Positions 61,437 through 64,000 of a DNA stretch of 64,000 nt are shown one piece after another; position 1 is the stretch's first letter; each line of letters starts with the position of its first letter. Origin of the DNA: an uncultured Bacilli bacterium (GTDB lineage Bacteria; Bacillota_I; Bacilli_A; RF39; UBA660); NCBI GenBank assembly GCA_934167665.1, contig CAKPLN010000001.1, positions 124,001 through 188,000 on the forward strand, in the 5' to 3' direction. Below the pieces are notes generated by a model. That model did no database searches. It had not been told where the DNA came from and saw nothing but the letters and a program-made list of their open reading frames with translations. Made by a program: the position numbers and the translations under genes.

Positions 61437-62708
61437 ATGCGTAGTGTTGGTATATTAACATTAGGCTGCAAGGTTAACATGTATGAAAGTGAATACATTA
61501 CAAATTTATTGAAAGAGTCTGGCTACATAATTAAATCATTTGATGATGTATGTGATGTTTATATAATTAATACTTGTACTGTAACTAATACTAGTGATAT
61601 AAAGTCTCGCAAAATGATTCGTAATGCCATTAAAAAAAATCCTGATGCCTGTGTTGTTGCTATGGGGTGTTTTATAGAAGCTAACAAGGACTATAACATC
61701 GAAGGACTAGATATTGTATTAGGAAATAAAGATAAGTCTAAAATAGTTAATTTATTGGATGAGTACTTTGCTAAAAAAGAAAAGATTATAAAACTCTATA
61801 GTGATTCAAAAAGTCAATTTGAGGATATGTATATTACTAATTTTCCAGGTCGTACTAGAGCATTCGTTAAAATTCAAGACGGTTGTGAGAACTTTTGTAG
61901 TTATTGTATAATTCCTTTTGTTAGAGGTAAATGTCGTAGTAAAGAGGCTACTAAAGTTATTAGTGAAATCACTGAATTAGCCGCAAATGGTTATAAAGAA
62001 GTTGTTTTAACTGGAATTCATACTGGTAACTACGGTGTTGATCTAGATACTAACTTTGCCTCTCTTTTACGTCAAATCGTAAAAATACCAGGTTTAATAC
62101 GTCTTAGAATTTCTTCAATAGAAATAACTGAATTAACAGATGAGGTTTTATCAGTAATAAAAGAAAATCCTATTATAGTTGATCACCTTCATATACCTCT
62201 TCAAGCGGGAAGTGATGAAATTTTAAAACTTATGAATAGAAAGTATAATCTAGAAAAATTCTTTGAAATAATTGCTAAAATAAGAAAAATACGTCCTAAT
62301 ATATCTATAACTACAGATGTAATTGTAGGTTTCCCGGGCGAAACAGAAGAAATGTTTGAAGAAACAATCAAAACTTGTCAAAAACTAAAACTTTCTAAAA
62401 TTCATGTTTTTCCATATAGTGAAAGACAAGGAACTAAGGCTATTGAACTGCCAAATCATGTTCCTAGTGAAGAGAAAAAACGTCGAGCTAGACGTCTACT
62501 AGAAGTATCAAAAGAACTAGAAATGTCTTACTTCAATGAATACTTAAATAAAGAAGTTGAAGTCTTAATTGAAGAAAGTAAAGATGGTGCTTCTTTTGGC
62601 CATACAGGCAATTATTTACACGTTAAAATAATGAAGGAGTTAGAGCATAATACTTTTGTTAAAGTTACAATAACTAAAATAGAATATCCATACTGCATAG
62701 CAGAATAA
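61437..62708 (+). CDS. mtaB: tRNA threonylcarbamoyladenosine methylthiotransferase MtaB
   Basis: Radical SAM methylthiotransferase of 423 residues that converts t6A37 to ms2t6A37 in tRNA. The N-terminal cluster cysteines are Cys11 (LGCKVN), Cys47 and Cys78. The radical SAM motif is Cys150-x3-Cys154-x2-Cys157 (GCENFCSYC), and a TRAM-like C-terminal domain is present. The LTLGCKVN start and SRKMIR pattern separate MtaB/YqeV from MiaB (L-G-C-Q-M-N). The ATG at 61437 follows a GTGGTGAT site inside the preceding gene's end. recD2 begins 15 bases after the stop. Confidence 0.92.
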   Translation: MRSVGILTLGCKVNMYESEYITNLLKESGYIIKSFDDVCDVYIINTCTVTNTSDIKSRKMIRNAIKKNPDACVVAMGCFIEANKDYNIEGLDIVLGNKDKSKIVNLLDEYFAKKEKIIKLYSDSKSQFEDMYITNFPGRTRAFVKIQDGCENFCSYCIIPFVRGKCRSKEATKVISEITELAANGYKEVVLTGIHTGNYGVDLDTNFASLLRQIVKIPGLIRLRISSIEITELTDEVLSVIKENPIIVDHLHIPLQAGSDEILKLMNRKYNLEKFFEIIAKIRKIRPNISITTDVIVGFPGETEEMFEETIKTCQKLKLSKIHVFPYSERQGTKAIELPNHVPSEEKKRRARRLLEVSKELEMSYFNEYLNKEVEVLIEESKDGASFGHTGNYLHVKIMKELEHNTFVKVTITKIEYPYCIAE

Positions 62709-62723
62709 TATTAGGAGGAAAAG

Positions 62724-64000
62724 ATGGGAACATACATTAAGGGAAATTATCGTAAAAGTATCTATCAAAGCCAAGCTGGATATAATATTGGTATTTTTAA
62801 AGTAATTGATACCAACGATGAGCGCCTAGCTGACTATATTGGTAGAACCATAACTTTTACTGGTTATTTTCATGAACTTAATGATATTGATACCTATCTT
62901 TTTTTTGGTAAATTAGTAGAACATGAAAAATATGGGGAACAGTTTCAAGTAGATAGTTATGAACGTTGTCGTCCAGAAGAAAAAGATTCTATAATTGAAT
63001 TTTTAACAAGTGGCTTGTTTACTGGTATAGGTGAGAAAAAAGCTAAAAAGATAGTTGATGTTTTAGGTAAAGATACTTTAAAAATAATCATCGAAAATCC
63101 TGATAATCTTTTACTAATACCAACCATTACTAAGGCTAATATTGATACTCTACATAAAAAATTAAAAGAATATGAATCTTCCTATGAGACCATTCTATAT
63201 TTAGGGGAACTTGGTTTTTCAACTAAAGATTCTATGTTAATCTATAACTTTTATAAAAAAGAAACACAAGCTGTAATTAATAAAGATATTTATCAATTAA
63301 TATATGATATACTTGATATTAATTTTAAAAAAGTAGATACTGTAGCTCTAAAGATGAATATTGCAAAGAATGCTCTTATTAGAGTAAAAGCTGCTATCAT
63401 TTATATAATGAACGAGCTTAGTAATACTTATGGTCATAGTTACTACTATAAAGAAGAACTATTGCCATTACTACCTAAGGTTTTAACAATCCCTATAACA
63501 GAAGATGAGTGGCAGGAAGCCCTTAACAGTCTTTTAAATGACGTAAGAATTGTTTTAAAAGATGAAAAAATATATTTAGCTGAGATGTATGAAGCTGAAA
63601 CTCTTATTACTAAAAGAATTAGACTTTTAAATAGAAATGCTCCTCACATTGAAAAAGAGTTAGAAAGTAAGCTTAAAGATTTAGAATTATTTTATGGAAT
63701 AACTTATAATGCTGAGCAAAAGCAAGCTATCAAGGAAAGCTGTGAGAGAGATTTCCTAATTATAACAGGTGGCCCAGGTACTGGTAAAACCACTATCATG
63801 AAAGGTATAACAGAATTGTATCGACAACTAAATAAACTTTCGTATAGTGATCTTCAAGACCGTATAGCTCTTTTAGCACCAACCGGTCGTGCTGCCAAAC
63901 GTATGAGTGAATCTACCAATCTTAAATCCTCAACTATTCATAGATTTTTAAAATGGCAAAAAGAAACCAATAAATTTCAAGTAAATGAGTATAATAAAAG
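62724..64000 (+). CDS. recD2: RecD2-like helicase, 5' part (cut by window end)
   Basis: A frame open from the ATG at 62724 to the window end encodes at least 425 residues. It starts MGTYIKGNYRKSIYQS and has RecD2 N-terminal OB and helix-hairpin-helix features (GLFTGIGEKKAKKIVDV). Walker A is GGPGTGKTT near residue 351, followed by ALLAPTGRAAKRMSE. RecD2 is a 5'-3' helicase of Firmicutes without RecBC partners. The full gene should be about 730-800 codons. AGGAGG lies 6 bases before the ATG. Confidence 0.93.
   Translation, partial: MGTYIKGNYRKSIYQSQAGYNIGIFKVIDTNDERLADYIGRTITFTGYFHELNDIDTYLFFGKLVEHEKYGEQFQVDSYERCRPEEKDSIIEFLTSGLFTGIGEKKAKKIVDVLGKDTLKIIIENPDNLLLIPTITKANIDTLHKKLKEYESSYETILYLGELGFSTKDSMLIYNFYKKETQAVINKDIYQLIYDILDINFKKVDTVALKMNIAKNALIRVKAAIIYIMNELSNTYGHSYYYKEELLPLLPKVLTIPITEDEWQEALNSLLNDVRIVLKDEKIYLAEMYEAETLITKRIRLLNRNAPHIEKELESKLKDLELFYGITYNAEQKQAIKESCERDFLIITGGPGTGKTTIMKGITELYRQLNKLSYSDLQDRIALLAPTGRAAKRMSESTNLKSSTIHRFLKWQKETNKFQVNEYNK

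Noticed and set aside
1..64000. tRNA, rRNA, tmRNA genes or CRISPR arrays
   Set aside because: No cloverleaf-like gene, ribosomal RNA segment or regularly spaced short repeats were seen in the gaps. A covariance-model scan would be needed to exclude small RNAs.
1..64000. Mycoplasma-type code (TGA as tryptophan), considered because of the low GC
   Set aside because: TGA terminates several clear genes (yceD, the BaiN-like gene, uppP) and tryptophan codons inside genes are TGG.

Overview
The window is about 64 kb of very AT-rich chromosome from a low-GC Gram-positive bacterium of the Bacilli type, probably an uncultured gut-type lineage near the Erysipelotrichales/RF39/Tenericutes border (inference). 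The supporting genes are a bL21-Prp-bL27 cluster with a cleavable bL27 leader, a Bacilli-type DnaB initiation protein, AddAB, HelD, Obg, a CBS-containing Mn pyrophosphatase and a Bacillus-type LexA box before ruvAB. TGA is used as a stop (for example at the ends of yceD and uppP), so the Mycoplasma code does not apply. Shine-Dalgarno sites are mostly of the form aGAGGTG or aaGGAGG, 5-9 bases before ATG.

Layout. 0.3-5.7 kb: cell-surface genes (membrane acyltransferase, a possible GT51-like membrane protein, an unknown coiled-coil protein, an LCP ligase). 5.8-8.9 kb: a Cys-rich type IV prepilin, a membrane-anchored partner and a membrane thioredoxin. 9-14.9 kb: alanine racemase, a DMT exporter, a NatAB-type ABC exporter and an M13 lipoprotein peptidase. 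15-20.1 kb: two near-identical, very large leucine-rich-repeat proteins with type IV prepilin leaders, each behind a promoter whose spacer contains a 13-G tract, then a broken Cys-rich prepilin gene. 20.2-24.4 kb: two flavoproteins, an exported protein, yceD and rpmF. 24.4-24.8 kb: a tnpB/omega-RNA remnant. 24.8-30.3 kb: addB-addA. 30.4-39.5 kb: unknown genes around rplU-prp-rpmA, obg, an HPt-REC protein and yebC. 39.6-44.6 kb: ruvAB, queA, a tandem GreA-fold protein and tgt. 44.6-47.3 kb: pilC-like and pilD-like pilus assembly genes. 47.4-64 kb: dnaB, an HD hydrolase, CBS-PPase, popT(DUF368)-uppP, a ZIP transporter, a phosphomannomutase, helD, a MurJ/SpoVB-type flippase, two unknown membrane-anchored proteins, mtaB and the 5' part of recD2.

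Two themes stand out. First, a type IV pilus-like surface system is spread over the window: prepilins, a giant LRR pseudopilin pair, the platform protein and the prepilin peptidase. It appears to be coupled to an extracytoplasmic thioredoxin (disulfides in Cys-rich pilins) and to poly-G promoter switching (phase variation). The pilus ATPase is not in this window. Second, bL32 carries the same N-terminal leader motif (LDIQLFA) as bL27, which suggests that the Prp protease encoded here matures two ribosomal proteins. Cell-envelope lipid-carrier recycling (PopT, UppP), flippase and LCP genes complete a picture of a monoderm with an active wall. No tRNA, rRNA or CRISPR array was seen.
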